DNA of 64,000 bases, taken from DATLFA01 sp035525225 (GTDB lineage: Bacteria; Actinomycetota; Acidimicrobiia; Acidimicrobiales; WLNW01). The first letter of the stretch is position 1. Every line of letters starts with the position of its first letter. The position numbers and the translations under genes are program-made. The notes below the pieces were generated by a model. It saw only the letters and a program-made list of their open reading frames with translations. It was not told where the DNA came from and did not search any database. This document shows, in pieces, positions 31,874 through 41,285 of the stretch. The stretch covers positions 53,031 to 117,030 of the forward strand of contig DATLFA010000071.1 in the NCBI GenBank assembly GCA_035525225.1, written 5' to 3'.

Positions 31874-33079
31874 TCAAGCACGCGGGAGGCCGAGGCTTCG
31901 CTCCGCCGCGATGTTGCGTTGGATCTGGTCGGTGCCGCCGTAGATCGACGATGCCGGCGAGAACACCATGGCCTCGGCGAACACGCCGGCGGCGGGGGCC
32001 TGCTCGCCCCACAGCATTCCCGCCGGGCCGAGCAGGTCGAGCCCGAACGCGGCCGAGGCCTTGATCAAGCGGGACTGCGCGAGTTTGCCGATGTTGACGC
32101 CGGCCGACGAAACACCTCTCGCCGCGTCTTCGCGAATCCGCTGCGCGGTCCAGCTCCCGATGCGCTCGTAGGACCACAGCCGCGCCAGATCTTGACGTAC
32201 CAGTGGGTCGCGAGTGCGTTCGACCTCGCGAGCCAACTCGAGCAGTGCGCGGAACTTGAGTGACACGACCACCGTTCCCGGTGGTGGTTCGTCCACCGCG
32301 GCGTCGCCGGCGCGTCGAGTGAGGTTGCCGAAGATGGAGCCGGGGACCGGATGACCGGAATAGCCACCGCCGACGCCGATGCCCGTTCGTTCGAACAACA
32401 GCGTCGACCGCGCCACGTTCCATCCGTTGCCCTGACCGCCGATGAGATCGCGGTCGTGGCACACCGCGCCGTCGAGGAAGACCTCGTTGAAGATCGCGCG
32501 GCCGGTCATCTCTCGCAACGGTCGGATGTCGATCCCGGGCTGATCGAGTGAGAACGCGAACCACGAGATGCCGGCGTGCGTCGGCTGCGACGGATCGGTA
32601 CGGGCCAGCAGCATGCCCATGTCGGAATCCTGCGCGCCCGATGTCCACACCTTCTGTCCGGTGATCACCCACTCGTCGCCATCGCGCTCGGCCCGCGTCG
32701 ACAGGCCGGCGAGATCAGAACCGGCACCCGGTTCGCTGAACAGCTGGCACCACTTGTGCGAACCGTCGAGGATCGGTGGCACGAAGCGCTCGATCTGTGA
32801 CGCGTCGCCGTGCGCGAGGATCGTCGGCGCCGCCATCAAGATGCCGAGACCTCCTGGTGGCTCGAGAACGCCACACTCTGCGAAGACCGCGTGCGCAACT
32901 GCGTGAGCCCGGCGCGGAAGGCCGCGCCCGCCGTGCTCCACGGGGAGATGCGGCGCCGACCAGCCGGCCTCGGCCGCGTGGCGCCACCACTCGGCGACGG
33001 ACAGATCAGGGTCCCACGTGTCGTGGATCCAGGCGGTGAGCTGCTCGCGCAACTCCTGTTCCCATTCTTCGTTCGCCAC
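31874..33079 (-). CDS. acyl-CoA dehydrogenase (FadE type)
   Basis: This flavoprotein has about 401 residues. Features are QLFSEPGAGSDLAGLSTRAERDGDEW and VITGQKVWTSGAQDSDMGML (FAD and substrate strands), a helical C-terminus, and SIYGGTDQIQRNIAAERSLGLPR. The Glu of medium-chain dehydrogenases (YEGT) is Gly here, so the base, if any, sits elsewhere, as in many actinobacterial FadE subunits that pair as heteromers. Start choice: GTG 33079 has GGGG five bases upstream; GTG 33085 would overlap the ligase stop as GTGA. It is immediately downstream of an acyl-CoA ligase. Two further FadE genes in the same run could supply partner subunits. Confidence 0.9.
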   Translation of the reverse strand: MANEEWEQELREQLTAWIHDTWDPDLSVAEWWRHAAEAGWSAPHLPVEHGGRGLPRRAHAVAHAVFAECGVLEPPGGLGILMAAPTILAHGDASQIERFVPPILDGSHKWCQLFSEPGAGSDLAGLSTRAERDGDEWVITGQKVWTSGAQDSDMGMLLARTDPSQPTHAGISWFAFSLDQPGIDIRPLREMTGRAIFNEVFLDGAVCHDRDLIGGQGNGWNVARSTLLFERTGIGVGGGYSGHPVPGSIFGNLTRRAGDAAVDEPPPGTVVVSLKFRALLELAREVERTRDPLVRQDLARLWSYERIGSWTAQRIREDAARGVSSAGVNIGKLAQSRLIKASAAFGLDLLGPAGMLWGEQAPAAGVFAEAMVFSPASSIYGGTDQIQRNIAAERSLGLPRA

Positions 33080-33081
33080 GT

Positions 33082-34683
33082 TCACCCCGTCGTGATCGGG
33101 CGCAAGGGCTGTCCCCGCGCGGGTCGCCACCACACCGGGTCGGCGCATTGCCAACCCTCGGTGCGCAGCTGTCGTTTCAAGATCTTCGACGTGTGCGTGA
33201 CCGGCAGTTCTTCGGTGATGCGCACGTAGCGCGGCGACCACTTGACCCCGAGGTCGCGCTGTTGGCCGAGGAACTCGTCGAATGCGGCCGCGTCGAATCG
33301 CCGCCCGGGCTCGAGTTGCAGCGCGACCATGACGTCGTCACCGACATCGGTTGCCGGCACCGCGTAGACGGCCACGAGCACGACGTCGGGGAAACGGCCG
33401 ATGATGCGCTCGACCGGTGCAGACGCGAAGTTCTCACCATCGACGCGTAGCCAGTCGTAGTCGCGCCCGGCGAAGTGCAGCCATCCGTCGGCGTCGACGT
33501 AGCCGAGGTCGCCCGACCAGTACCAACCGTTGCGGGTTCGGGCGGCGTTCGCCTCCGTATTGTTGTAGTAACCCTCGAACGAACCGCCGCCGGTCGTATT
33601 GACGATCTCGCCGATGCACTCCTCTGCGTTGAGGAGCACTCCGTCGGCGTCGAGTTCCGCAACCGGGCAACGCTCGCCGGTCTCGGAGTCGACGACGAAC
33701 ACGCCTTCCGGCGGTCTGCCCAACACACCTTTGGGTTGGTCGGGCACGCGCATGACCGTCACTCCGCCTTCGGTCGAGCCGTAGTTGTCGGTGACGGGTA
33801 CCCCGAAACGTTCACTGAAGCGGCGAAGGTCGAGTTCGGTGCCCTCGTTTCCGAGCACGCGCTGCAGCGTGTTGTCGCGGTCGTCGAGTCGAGAGGGTGT
33901 GGCCAGGATGTAACTGAGTGGCTTGCCGACGTAGTTGAAGAACGTCGCACCGAACTTGCGGACGTCGTCGATGAATCCGGACGCAGAGAAGCGCCGGCGC
34001 AGCGCCATCGATGCACCGACGTACACCGCGGGCGACCAGCCGGCGAACAGCGCGTTCGAGTGGAACATCGGCATCGCCTGATAGCACACCGACGCCGCGT
34101 CGAGGCCCTGGCTCTCACTGATCGTGCGGCCGTATCGCGTGATTCGCTGCTGCGTGACGATGGCCGCCTTGGGCGCGCCCGCGGTGCCCGAGGTGAACAG
34201 GAGCAACGCGGTCGCGTCGCCCGGCGCTTCCGAATCGGGAAAACCCGCCGACTCGTAGGGACGGCACCGTTGCGCGTATGACGCCTCGTCGACCACGAGG
34301 ATTCGATCGGCAGCGACGCCGATGTCGAGGCCGGAGAGCAACGGCAACAGTGCGGACTCGGTGACGATGAGTTGACAGTCGGTGTGCCGGATGTCGGTCG
34401 CGAGTTCGTTGCCCTGCCGGGTTGGGTTGATCCCGACCATCGTTGCTCCGCTGACGGCTCCCGCGCCGAGCCAGAACGTGAGCTCGGGGATGTTCTCCAT
34501 CAGAAAGCCGATGTGAAACGGCCCGTTGCGGCGGAGGTCGAGCGCAAGGGCGGCGCGCGTCGCGGACGCCCGAGCGTGTTCGTCCCACGAGTAGCGCTGG
34601 TCTTCGAACAGCACACCCACATTGCGGTCACCGAGCCGCCCGCGGATCATCTGGTCCGCGGTCTGGTACTCGGGACGGCTCAT
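33082..34683 (-). CDS. acyl-CoA synthetase, FATP/very-long-chain type
   Basis: This 533-residue AMP-forming ligase has P-loop-like A3 LLLFTSGTAGAPKAAIV, the FATP/ACSVL motif FFNYVGKPLSYILATP, VTDNYGSTEGGVTV, the GYVDADGWLHFAGRD hinge and a C-terminal lysine near THTSKILKRQL. These features place it with FadD17/FATP-like enzymes that activate long or bulky acids. Reaction: acid + ATP + CoA to acyl-CoA. ATG 34683 shares a base with the upstream stop (TGATG), so it is translationally coupled to the preceding ligase gene. It is one of four ligases in about 8 kb. Confidence 0.9.
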   Translation of the reverse strand: MSRPEYQTADQMIRGRLGDRNVGVLFEDQRYSWDEHARASATRAALALDLRRNGPFHIGFLMENIPELTFWLGAGAVSGATMVGINPTRQGNELATDIRHTDCQLIVTESALLPLLSGLDIGVAADRILVVDEASYAQRCRPYESAGFPDSEAPGDATALLLFTSGTAGAPKAAIVTQQRITRYGRTISESQGLDAASVCYQAMPMFHSNALFAGWSPAVYVGASMALRRRFSASGFIDDVRKFGATFFNYVGKPLSYILATPSRLDDRDNTLQRVLGNEGTELDLRRFSERFGVPVTDNYGSTEGGVTVMRVPDQPKGVLGRPPEGVFVVDSETGERCPVAELDADGVLLNAEECIGEIVNTTGGGSFEGYYNNTEANAARTRNGWYWSGDLGYVDADGWLHFAGRDYDWLRVDGENFASAPVERIIGRFPDVVLVAVYAVPATDVGDDVMVALQLEPGRRFDAAAFDEFLGQQRDLGVKWSPRYVRITEELPVTHTSKILKRQLRTEGWQCADPVWWRPARGQPLRPITTG

Positions 34684-36263
34684 CACGCGGACTCGATCAG
34701 GCGACGCAGGCCGTCCTTGTCGACTTTGCCCGTCGCGGCACGGGGAACGTCGTCGGCGCCGATGATCGCCCAGAGCGCGGGTACTTTGAACGAGCTCAGC
34801 GTGCGCCGGGCGTCGGCGTCGAGATCAGCGGGCGCATGGGCGTCGTTGTCGAGCACCACCGCCGCGCCCACACGGCGCGTGTCTGCACTGCCGATGTCGA
34901 CGACGAACGCGCGGCGCACGTAGGCGATCTCCTCGAGGGCGGTCTCGACCTCGCTCGGATACACGTTTGCTCCGTGCACCTTGAACATATCGTCGAGCCG
35001 GCCCGTGAAATACAGGTAGCCGTCGGCGTCGAGTCGTCCCGAGTCGCCGGTGGGGTAGAAGCCGTCGGGGGTGAAGGTCTCGGCGCGCGTCCGTCCGCAG
35101 ATACCGCGCATGAGGTTCGGGCCCCGCAGGTAGATCTCGCCGACCTCCCCGCGAGGCACGGGCGCACGTGTGTCCTGGTCGACGATCGCGACCTCGACCC
35201 CGGTGAACGGCCGACCGAGGCTTCCGTACTTCTCGGGAGGCAGATCCCGGTCGAGCGGGTCCGCGCAGTAGGGCCCGAACGTCTCGGTCATCCCGAAGAG
35301 GATCGGGCGTATACCCGGGCGGCCCCGCATCTCGACGGGTAGGACCCCGTCGAGGCTGCCGGCTTTGAGCGTCGAGAGGTCGGCGTTCGCGAACTCGGGA
35401 TGCGACGCCAGTGCGGTTGCCTGATCGGGCCAGCCGCGAAAGAGCGTGACCCGTTCGCGTTCGAGCAGGCGCAGTGTCCGTTCCGGCGCCGGTTCCGCTT
35501 CGGTGATGAGCGTGGCACCGGCGACGAAGACAGTGATCAGGCCGCCGCCGAAGCCACCCATCCAGAAGAACGGCATGGGGATGTAGAGGCGCTCGCCGGC
35601 GTGGATGCAGCGCGCTGCGAGCCCCGACTGCGTGGCCCCGAGCGCGCCGCCGTGGGTGTGCACGACGGCCTTCGGTGCCCCCCGGCTGCCGGAGCTGAAG
35701 ATCACGACCATGTCGTCCGCGGGATGCACGAGCGCTTCATACGACGCGACCAGCGCGGCCTCCGGCTCGGGTCCGGGGTCGGGCCCGAGCTCGCGGTCGA
35801 GCGACGTGTCGTCCCATACGAGGATCGAGCGCAACCGAGGGACTTCGGCCACGTGCGATGGCCCCCCGTCCGGTTGCAATGAGGGCGAGATCGTTGCGAG
35901 ATCTTCCAGATGCTCGTGGCTGCGCGTGCGGGTGACGCAGATCAGATGCTCGACGCCGGCCGCGCGCAGCTGTGCCGCGAGCTCGGGCGGCCGTAGCAGG
36001 GTGCTGAGCGGCACGAGCACCGCGCCGATGCGCATCACTGCGATCGCGGTCAGCGCCCACTCGCATCCGTTGGGCCTGAGCAGCCCCACGCGCGTGCCTT
36101 TGCCGACGCCGGCCCGCACGAGACGCGCCGCCAACCGCGCACTGGCCCGCTCGGCCTCTGCGTAGGTCAGCGCGTCGTCTTCGGTGACCACGAACTGAAG
36201 GTCGGGTGTCGTGCTCGCGTGCCGGTGTAGCAGCAGCGCAACGGTGAGTCGTTCAGCGTCCAC
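34683..36263 (-). CDS. AMP-forming acyl-CoA ligase
   Basis: This ligase has 526 residues from GTG 36263, set by GGAGG six bases upstream. Core motifs are VVIFSSGSRGAPKAVVHTHG (A3; SSGSRG in place of TSGTTG), ILFGMTETFGPY, YPTGDSGRLDADGYLYFTGR and the C-terminal lysine in ATGKVDKDGLRRL. The substrate pocket region YIPMPFFWMGGFGGG resembles its downstream-encoded sister at 36253 (NSPLFWIGGLAYN), so the two are likely paralogues with different substrate ranges. Its coding region overlaps the upstream ligase gene by 11 bases and the downstream one by one base. Confidence 0.9.
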   Translation of the reverse strand: MDAERLTVALLLHRHASTTPDLQFVVTEDDALTYAEAERASARLAARLVRAGVGKGTRVGLLRPNGCEWALTAIAVMRIGAVLVPLSTLLRPPELAAQLRAAGVEHLICVTRTRSHEHLEDLATISPSLQPDGGPSHVAEVPRLRSILVWDDTSLDRELGPDPGPEPEAALVASYEALVHPADDMVVIFSSGSRGAPKAVVHTHGGALGATQSGLAARCIHAGERLYIPMPFFWMGGFGGGLITVFVAGATLITEAEPAPERTLRLLERERVTLFRGWPDQATALASHPEFANADLSTLKAGSLDGVLPVEMRGRPGIRPILFGMTETFGPYCADPLDRDLPPEKYGSLGRPFTGVEVAIVDQDTRAPVPRGEVGEIYLRGPNLMRGICGRTRAETFTPDGFYPTGDSGRLDADGYLYFTGRLDDMFKVHGANVYPSEVETALEEIAYVRRAFVVDIGSADTRRVGAAVVLDNDAHAPADLDADARRTLSSFKVPALWAIIGADDVPRAATGKVDKDGLRRLIESA

Positions 36264-37872
36264 GGAGCACCTCCAGCAAGCGTTTGCCGTCGACCTTGCC
36301 GCTCGACAACATCGGGATCTCTGCTTCGGCGAGCCGGACGATGCGACGCGGCACCTTGTAGTGCGACAGCGTGCTTCGCAGGCGCGCCGTGATGTCAAGT
36401 TCGTCGATGTCGGTGCCGTCGGGAGCGATCACGACCGCGACGACGATCTGCCCTCGTTCGGCGTCGTCCAACCCGACGACGAGAGTGCCGTACTGGGGGA
36501 TGACATCGCGCAGCGCGGACTCGACTTCGCGCGGCGAGACATTGGCGCCGCCGGTCTTGATCATGTCGCCCCGTCGACCTTTGAAGTAATAGAAGCCTTC
36601 GTCGTCGACCGAGAAGAGGTCGCCACCGCGGAACCAGCCATCGGGGGTGAACACCTCGTGGCGTTCTCGCCCGTAGTAGCCCTCCATCAAGTGCGGTCCC
36701 CGCATCCACAACTCGCCGAGTTGACCCACGGCCGCGTCGGTATTCGTGTCGGGGTCGACGACGCGCGCCTCGAGCTGGGGCACCGGCTTGCCGAACGAGC
36801 CGCGATAGCGCTCGGGCAAGTCGCTCTCGTCCGCGCTCATCAGGCACACGCTGCCGGTCTCGGTCATGCCGAGCATGTTGTGGCGTAGCTCCGGGTCGGC
36901 GGGGCGAACGTTGTCGGGCATGATCGGGTAGAGGTTGCCGAGTTGGATCGACGAGAAGTCACGCGCCGCGAACGTCGGGTCCTTCACGAGGTGGGCAACG
37001 GTCTGGGCGAAGCCGTTGCACATGTCGGGCCGCTCGCGCTCGATGAGGTCGAGTGTTTCTCGGCTGTCGGCGGACGATGAGCAGATCAGCGTCGAGCCGG
37101 CGGCCAATGTGCCGACGACGTTGTACGCGAGGCCACCGATCCAGAACAGCGGTGAATTCGAGAACAGCTTCATCCCCGCCGTGAGCCCGCGAACCTGGTT
37201 CAGGTTGTGGGTGTGCGCGATCAGCGGGCCATGTTGGTGGATGACGCCCTTCGGTGTGCTCGTCGACCCTGACGTGTGCACGATGACCATGCGGTCCCAG
37301 GGCGTGACGTCGGCCTCGACCGCGGAGAGGAACGTGTCGTCGATGCCGTCGGCGAGCTCCTGCAGCGTGGTCATCGAACGGTCGGCGGCCCACGCCAACG
37401 GGTTGCCGTCGACGAAGACCCACCGCAGCGAAGGTGCCGAGGCGAGATGCAACGCGCCGGGCGCCGCGATGGCAAGCTCGGGGAAGGCGCGCGGCAACGT
37501 GGCGGCGTAGTCGTGCGAGCGGAACGCGCTCGCGCTCAGCAACACACCGACGTTGGCGTTGCGGACGAGCCACCGCAGTTCGTCGGCCGTGGAGAACGTG
37601 CTGATCGGCACCGCGACCGCCCCGATTCGGGTGGCCGCGAGCCAGCTGACGATGTACGCGGCGCTGCTCGGCATGAGGAGGCCCACGTGGGTGGATCGGC
37701 CGGCGCCCAGCGCGAGCAGGGCGCGCGCGAGTGTCCGCGACTGCGTGTTCGCGTCGGCATAGGTGAGCCGTTCGTCATCGCAGACGAAGAAGTCCTGCGC
37801 GCCGATCGTGCCGGCGCGCTGTTCGATCAATGAGCCAATGGTGAGCGATAGTTCGCGCAGGGTGTTGGTCAT
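36253..37872 (-). CDS. AMP-forming acyl-CoA ligase
   Basis: This 539-residue ligase has A3 VIVHTSGSTSTPKGVIHQHG, NMLGMTETGSVCLM, WFRGGDLFSVDDEGFYYFKG, RRGDMIKTGGANVSPREVE and C-terminal lysine in LSSGKVDGKRLL. It is a class I adenylate-forming enzyme; the substrate is not readable. The ATG overlaps the thioesterase stop as ATGA, and its own end overlaps the next ligase start by 11 bases, so the thioesterase and three ligases are translated as one block. A thioesterase beside several ligases suggests control of the free-acid/CoA balance. Confidence 0.9.
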   Translation of the reverse strand: MTNTLRELSLTIGSLIEQRAGTIGAQDFFVCDDERLTYADANTQSRTLARALLALGAGRSTHVGLLMPSSAAYIVSWLAATRIGAVAVPISTFSTADELRWLVRNANVGVLLSASAFRSHDYAATLPRAFPELAIAAPGALHLASAPSLRWVFVDGNPLAWAADRSMTTLQELADGIDDTFLSAVEADVTPWDRMVIVHTSGSTSTPKGVIHQHGPLIAHTHNLNQVRGLTAGMKLFSNSPLFWIGGLAYNVVGTLAAGSTLICSSSADSRETLDLIERERPDMCNGFAQTVAHLVKDPTFAARDFSSIQLGNLYPIMPDNVRPADPELRHNMLGMTETGSVCLMSADESDLPERYRGSFGKPVPQLEARVVDPDTNTDAAVGQLGELWMRGPHLMEGYYGRERHEVFTPDGWFRGGDLFSVDDEGFYYFKGRRGDMIKTGGANVSPREVESALRDVIPQYGTLVVGLDDAERGQIVVAVVIAPDGTDIDELDITARLRSTLSHYKVPRRIVRLAEAEIPMLSSGKVDGKRLLEVLRGR

Positions 37873-38525
37873 CCCGGCGGCCTCCTGGGCGACACGTACG
37901 GCAGCGACTCCCGGTTGCCGGCGACTGCCGTCATCTCGGCCTCGCAGAGAAGCTCGTCCTCTCGATACAGCTGTGCCTTCGAATGGATCTTCTTGTCGGC
38001 GATCTCGCGCGTCGCGACGATGCGCAGCTTCGTGCGCAGCGGTGTCGGCCGCCGGTAACGGACGTTGATGTTCATCGTCTTGCCCGCAACGCCGAGATCA
38101 CAGTTGAGTTGTTGTAGCACGCAGTCGAAGAGCAGCGCGAGAAAGCCGCCGTGCACGATGCCGGGTGGGCCTTCGTAGAGGTCCGGGAAGTCGACTTCGC
38201 CCTCACCTCGATCGTCCGCACACGACAGCCGATACTGCGGGAAGCACGGGTTGTAGTCGCCGATGTCGCGCGAGTGGTCGAGGTACACGCGTCGATCGTC
38301 CCCGGGTGATGGGCCTAGCGGGCCCACGCGCGGTCGGTGGTCAGACGGGAGGATCGCCTCCAGTCGCTTGCCGAGGGCGACAACCTCGGCAGTGAACTGA
38401 CGGATCTCCGGTGTCGGTTGCTCGAGCGCCAGCGCCTTGCCGGCGAGGTCGCGGAGCGCAGCCGCGAGCGCAACGGTCTCGGCCAGTGGTGCTTCGCCGA
38501 ATGTCCACTTCGGTACTTCGTTCAT
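37869..38525 (-). CDS. PaaI-type hotdog thioesterase
   Basis: This 218-residue protein has a helical N-terminal extension (about 1-90) and a hotdog domain containing the PaaI signature PPGIVHGGFLALLFDCVLQQ, where HGG and the following acidic residue form the active site, then INVRYRRPTPLRTKLRI. It should hydrolyse acyl-CoA thioesters, perhaps rescuing CoA from dead-end intermediates. Its extension is unlike small PaaI proteins (about 140 residues) and resembles the mycobacterial THEM4-like group. It is coupled by ATGA overlap to the ligase gene that follows, and starts about 10 bases after the acyl-CoA dehydrogenase stop. Confidence 0.85.
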   Translation of the reverse strand: MNEVPKWTFGEAPLAETVALAAALRDLAGKALALEQPTPEIRQFTAEVVALGKRLEAILPSDHRPRVGPLGPSPGDDRRVYLDHSRDIGDYNPCFPQYRLSCADDRGEGEVDFPDLYEGPPGIVHGGFLALLFDCVLQQLNCDLGVAGKTMNINVRYRRPTPLRTKLRIVATREIADKKIHSKAQLYREDELLCEAEMTAVAGNRESLPYVSPRRPPG

Positions 38526-38535
38526 CGGTGCCCCC

Positions 38536-39720
38536 TCAGCTCCGGGGAAGGCCGAGGATGCGCTCGGCGATCAAGTTGCGTTGCACCTGCGATGTGCCGG
38601 CCGCGATCGTGTACTGCAGCGACCAGAGGTAGTCCATCACCGCGCGTCGTGTCGGTAGGTCGCCGTCGTCGCTCATACCTATCGCCGGGCGGCCGATGAC
38701 TTCGACGAGCAGCTCGGTCAACTCCTGGGTCAACTCGCTGTAGCGCAGCTTGACCGCAGAGCCATACGGCGCGGGCGCGCCCGTCCGTTCGGCCTCGGTC
38801 ACACACATCTGCGTCGTGTGCCACAGCGCTTCGATGTTGGCGTTGATCCAACCGACCCTCTGGCGCAGCACGGGGTCATCCCACGCGGTGTGCGCCCCGT
38901 GCGGGCGACGCTTCGCGAGCGAAACGAGGTGGCGGATCTGCGTCCGCATCATGATGATGTGCTGCGCGAAAGCGGTGCCTCGTTCGAATCGCAGCGTCAC
39001 GTTGGCGACACGCCAGCCATCGTTCTCTTCGCCCACCCGGTTGGCCACGGGGACGCGAACTTCGTCGAGGAAGATCTCGCAGAAGTGACTGTCACCGTCG
39101 ATGGTCCTGATCGGTCGCACGTCGATACCGGGCGACGACATCGGCAAGATCAACCAAGTGATGCCACGGTGCTTCGTCGCGTCCGGGTCGGTGCGCACCA
39201 GCAGCTCGCAATAGTCGGCCACCTGCGCCCGGGTGCTCCAGATCTTCTGACCCGAGACGACGTACTCGTCACCGACGCGCTCGGCGCGTGTGCGCAGCGA
39301 CGCAAGGTCTGATCCGGCCTCGGGCTCGGAGAAGCCCTGACACCACACGGATTCACCTTTGAGGATCTTCGAAAGGTGAAAGGCGCGTTGATCGTCGGAG
39401 CCTTCGGCGATCAGCGTCGGGCCCGCGTGCATCATGCCGACGAAGTTGACGCTGATATACGGCGCATTCGCGCGCGAGTACTCCTCGAGGTAGACGAGCT
39501 GTTGCGAGATCGGCGCGCCGCGACCGCCGTGACCGGCCGGCCACGCGAGCCCGGCGTAACCGGCCTCGTAGAGCTTGCGCTGCCAGTCAGTGTCGTACGC
39601 ACGGCGCGCCGGCCAGTCGCTGTTGTCGGGTGCCTCGCCGTGCTGCGGGACCTCGCGTTCGAGCCAGGCGCGGATCTCGGCCCGGAATGCTTCGTCCTCG
39701 TGGGAGTAACGAAGGTCCAT
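38536..39720 (-). CDS. acyl-CoA dehydrogenase (FadE type)
   Basis: This 394-residue protein has MDLRYSHEDEAFRAEIRAWL at the start, CQGFSEPEAGSDLASLRTRA, VVSGQKIWSTRAQVADYCEL, LILPMSSPGIDVRPI and a C-terminus TIAAGTSQVQRNLIAERILG. As in the gene at 31874, the medium-chain catalytic Glu is not at the YEGT position. It resembles FadE subunits acting on steroid side chains or other bulky CoA esters in actinobacteria. The gene starts two bases after the ligase stop at 39723 and is followed by the thioesterase. Possible heteromer partner: the short FadE at 43720-44694. Confidence 0.9.
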   Translation of the reverse strand: MDLRYSHEDEAFRAEIRAWLEREVPQHGEAPDNSDWPARRAYDTDWQRKLYEAGYAGLAWPAGHGGRGAPISQQLVYLEEYSRANAPYISVNFVGMMHAGPTLIAEGSDDQRAFHLSKILKGESVWCQGFSEPEAGSDLASLRTRAERVGDEYVVSGQKIWSTRAQVADYCELLVRTDPDATKHRGITWLILPMSSPGIDVRPIRTIDGDSHFCEIFLDEVRVPVANRVGEENDGWRVANVTLRFERGTAFAQHIIMMRTQIRHLVSLAKRRPHGAHTAWDDPVLRQRVGWINANIEALWHTTQMCVTEAERTGAPAPYGSAVKLRYSELTQELTELLVEVIGRPAIGMSDDGDLPTRRAVMDYLWSLQYTIAAGTSQVQRNLIAERILGLPRS

Positions 39721-39722
39721 GA

Positions 39723-41285
39723 TCAGCTCAACGTTCTCGTGGGAAGCGAGGCCGCAAGCGCGCGCACGGCGCGGAGGTCGACCTTTGCCGACTCGGTTCT
39801 CGGCATCTTCTCTACGAAGACGACATCCACCGGGATCTCGTAGCGCGCGAGGAACTGCGACGCGTGCGCGAGCAGGCCTGCCTTGTCGACCGCCGCGGGT
39901 TCGATGAGTTCGACGACCGCCACGGGGACCTGTCCGAGGCGATCGTCATCGACGCCGACGACGCTCGCTGCGCGCACCGCGGGATGACGTTCGAATGCGC
40001 GGTTCACCGTGTCCGGTTGCACCTTGAGACCGCCGCGGACGATGGTCTGGTCCGCTCGCCCGACGATCCAGAGGAAGCCGTCTTCGTCGAGACGCGCGAG
40101 GTCGGTCGTGCGCACCCAACCGTCATCGGCCAGTTGGCCGGCCCGCACCTCGAGCAGCCCGACTCGATCGTGTCCGAGCTCGGCTCCCGACGTCTCGTCG
40201 ACGACCCGCAGCGCGCAACCGGGGTGGGCGCGACCGACGCTGCCGCGCTTGACGGACCAGTAGCGCCGGTGGTCCGCGAGATTCCAACCGGCGACGCCTC
40301 CGCCGAACTCCGTCGCGGCGTAATTGGTGAGGACAGGCACGCCGTACTTCTCGGTGAAGGCCTCGGCAGTGTCCGGGCTGAGCGGTGCCGTCCCGGAGAC
40401 GACCGACTTGAGGCTGGCGAGGTCGGCCGGGTCGAGATCGGCATCGAGCACCATGCGCAGCGCCGCAGGGACGAGGCTCGCGGTCTTGGGCTGGTGCCGC
40501 CGCACCCTGTCGACCCATTCGTCCACGGTGAATCGCTCGAGCAGCGAGATGCGACGGCCGTCGATGACCGACTGGAGCACCCGAAAGAGGCCGCCCAGAT
40601 GCACCAGCGGCGAGTTGACGATGGCGACGCCCTCGCGTAGGCGCACATCACTGGCCTGGGAGGTTTCGTAGTGCTTGGCCCCTTCGAGGACGCGTTCGAA
40701 GGTCTGGAAGGTCAGGTCGATTCGCTTCGGTGGCCCGGTCGTGCCGCTCGTGAGGAGCCTGATCGCAGTGTGCGGCCTCGACGATCCCGGCGCACGGTCA
40801 TGGGCGGTACCGGTGGTCAGGTCGCCCGCGGAACCGAGCTCGGAGATCGCGAGCGTCGAAAGGCGGGACCGTTGGTCGGTGCGCAATGAGTGCACGAGGT
40901 CGGCCGGCTCACCGAGGATGAGACGGAGGTCGAGTTCGTCGACTTCGTCGCTGACGCGTTGCGACCCGAGGTGCGGGTTCAGCACCACGACGCAACCACC
41001 GGCGCGCAAGACGCCGAGCAGCATCCCGATCGAGGGCGGCCGGTTGCGCAGCAGTACGCCGACGAGTTCGCCCCGTTCGAGCGACAGTTCGGCGAACGCG
41101 CGAGCGACCGCATCGACCGTGGCCGACAGCTCGCCCCACGTGTACCAGCGGGCGCCGAACTCGACGGCCGGCGCCGCGGGGTCGAGCGCCATGATCTCGC
41201 CGAGACGCCGGCGGAATGCATCGCCCGGCGCGCCGGAATGCCGTGCTGTCCGCTCTGAGGGCCGCTCGGGCCCGTGCGTGGGCAT
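39723..41285 (-). CDS. AMP-forming acyl-CoA ligase
   Basis: This 520-residue ligase starts at ATG 41285, which shares a base with the upstream crotonase stop (TGATG). Motifs are IRLLTSGTTGPPKRIDLTFQ (A3, with Arg where Gly usually follows Lys), LTNYAATEFGGGV, GWVRTTDLARLDEDGFLWIV, RADQTIVRGGLKVQPDTVN and C-terminal lysine in RTESAKVDLRAV. The RADQTIVRGG-type hinge and short C-terminal domain group it with the o-succinylbenzoate-CoA ligase-like FadD proteins. It is the most distant of the four ligases in this run. Confidence 0.88.
   Translation of the reverse strand: MPTHGPERPSERTARHSGAPGDAFRRRLGEIMALDPAAPAVEFGARWYTWGELSATVDAVARAFAELSLERGELVGVLLRNRPPSIGMLLGVLRAGGCVVVLNPHLGSQRVSDEVDELDLRLILGEPADLVHSLRTDQRSRLSTLAISELGSAGDLTTGTAHDRAPGSSRPHTAIRLLTSGTTGPPKRIDLTFQTFERVLEGAKHYETSQASDVRLREGVAIVNSPLVHLGGLFRVLQSVIDGRRISLLERFTVDEWVDRVRRHQPKTASLVPAALRMVLDADLDPADLASLKSVVSGTAPLSPDTAEAFTEKYGVPVLTNYAATEFGGGVAGWNLADHRRYWSVKRGSVGRAHPGCALRVVDETSGAELGHDRVGLLEVRAGQLADDGWVRTTDLARLDEDGFLWIVGRADQTIVRGGLKVQPDTVNRAFERHPAVRAASVVGVDDDRLGQVPVAVVELIEPAAVDKAGLLAHASQFLARYEIPVDVVFVEKMPRTESAKVDLRAVRALAASLPTRTLS

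Noticed and set aside
33080..33241. Longer acyl-CoA dehydrogenase starting at 33241
   Set aside because: The extra 54 residues lie inside the ligase gene in another frame and do not resemble acyl-CoA dehydrogenase N-termini.
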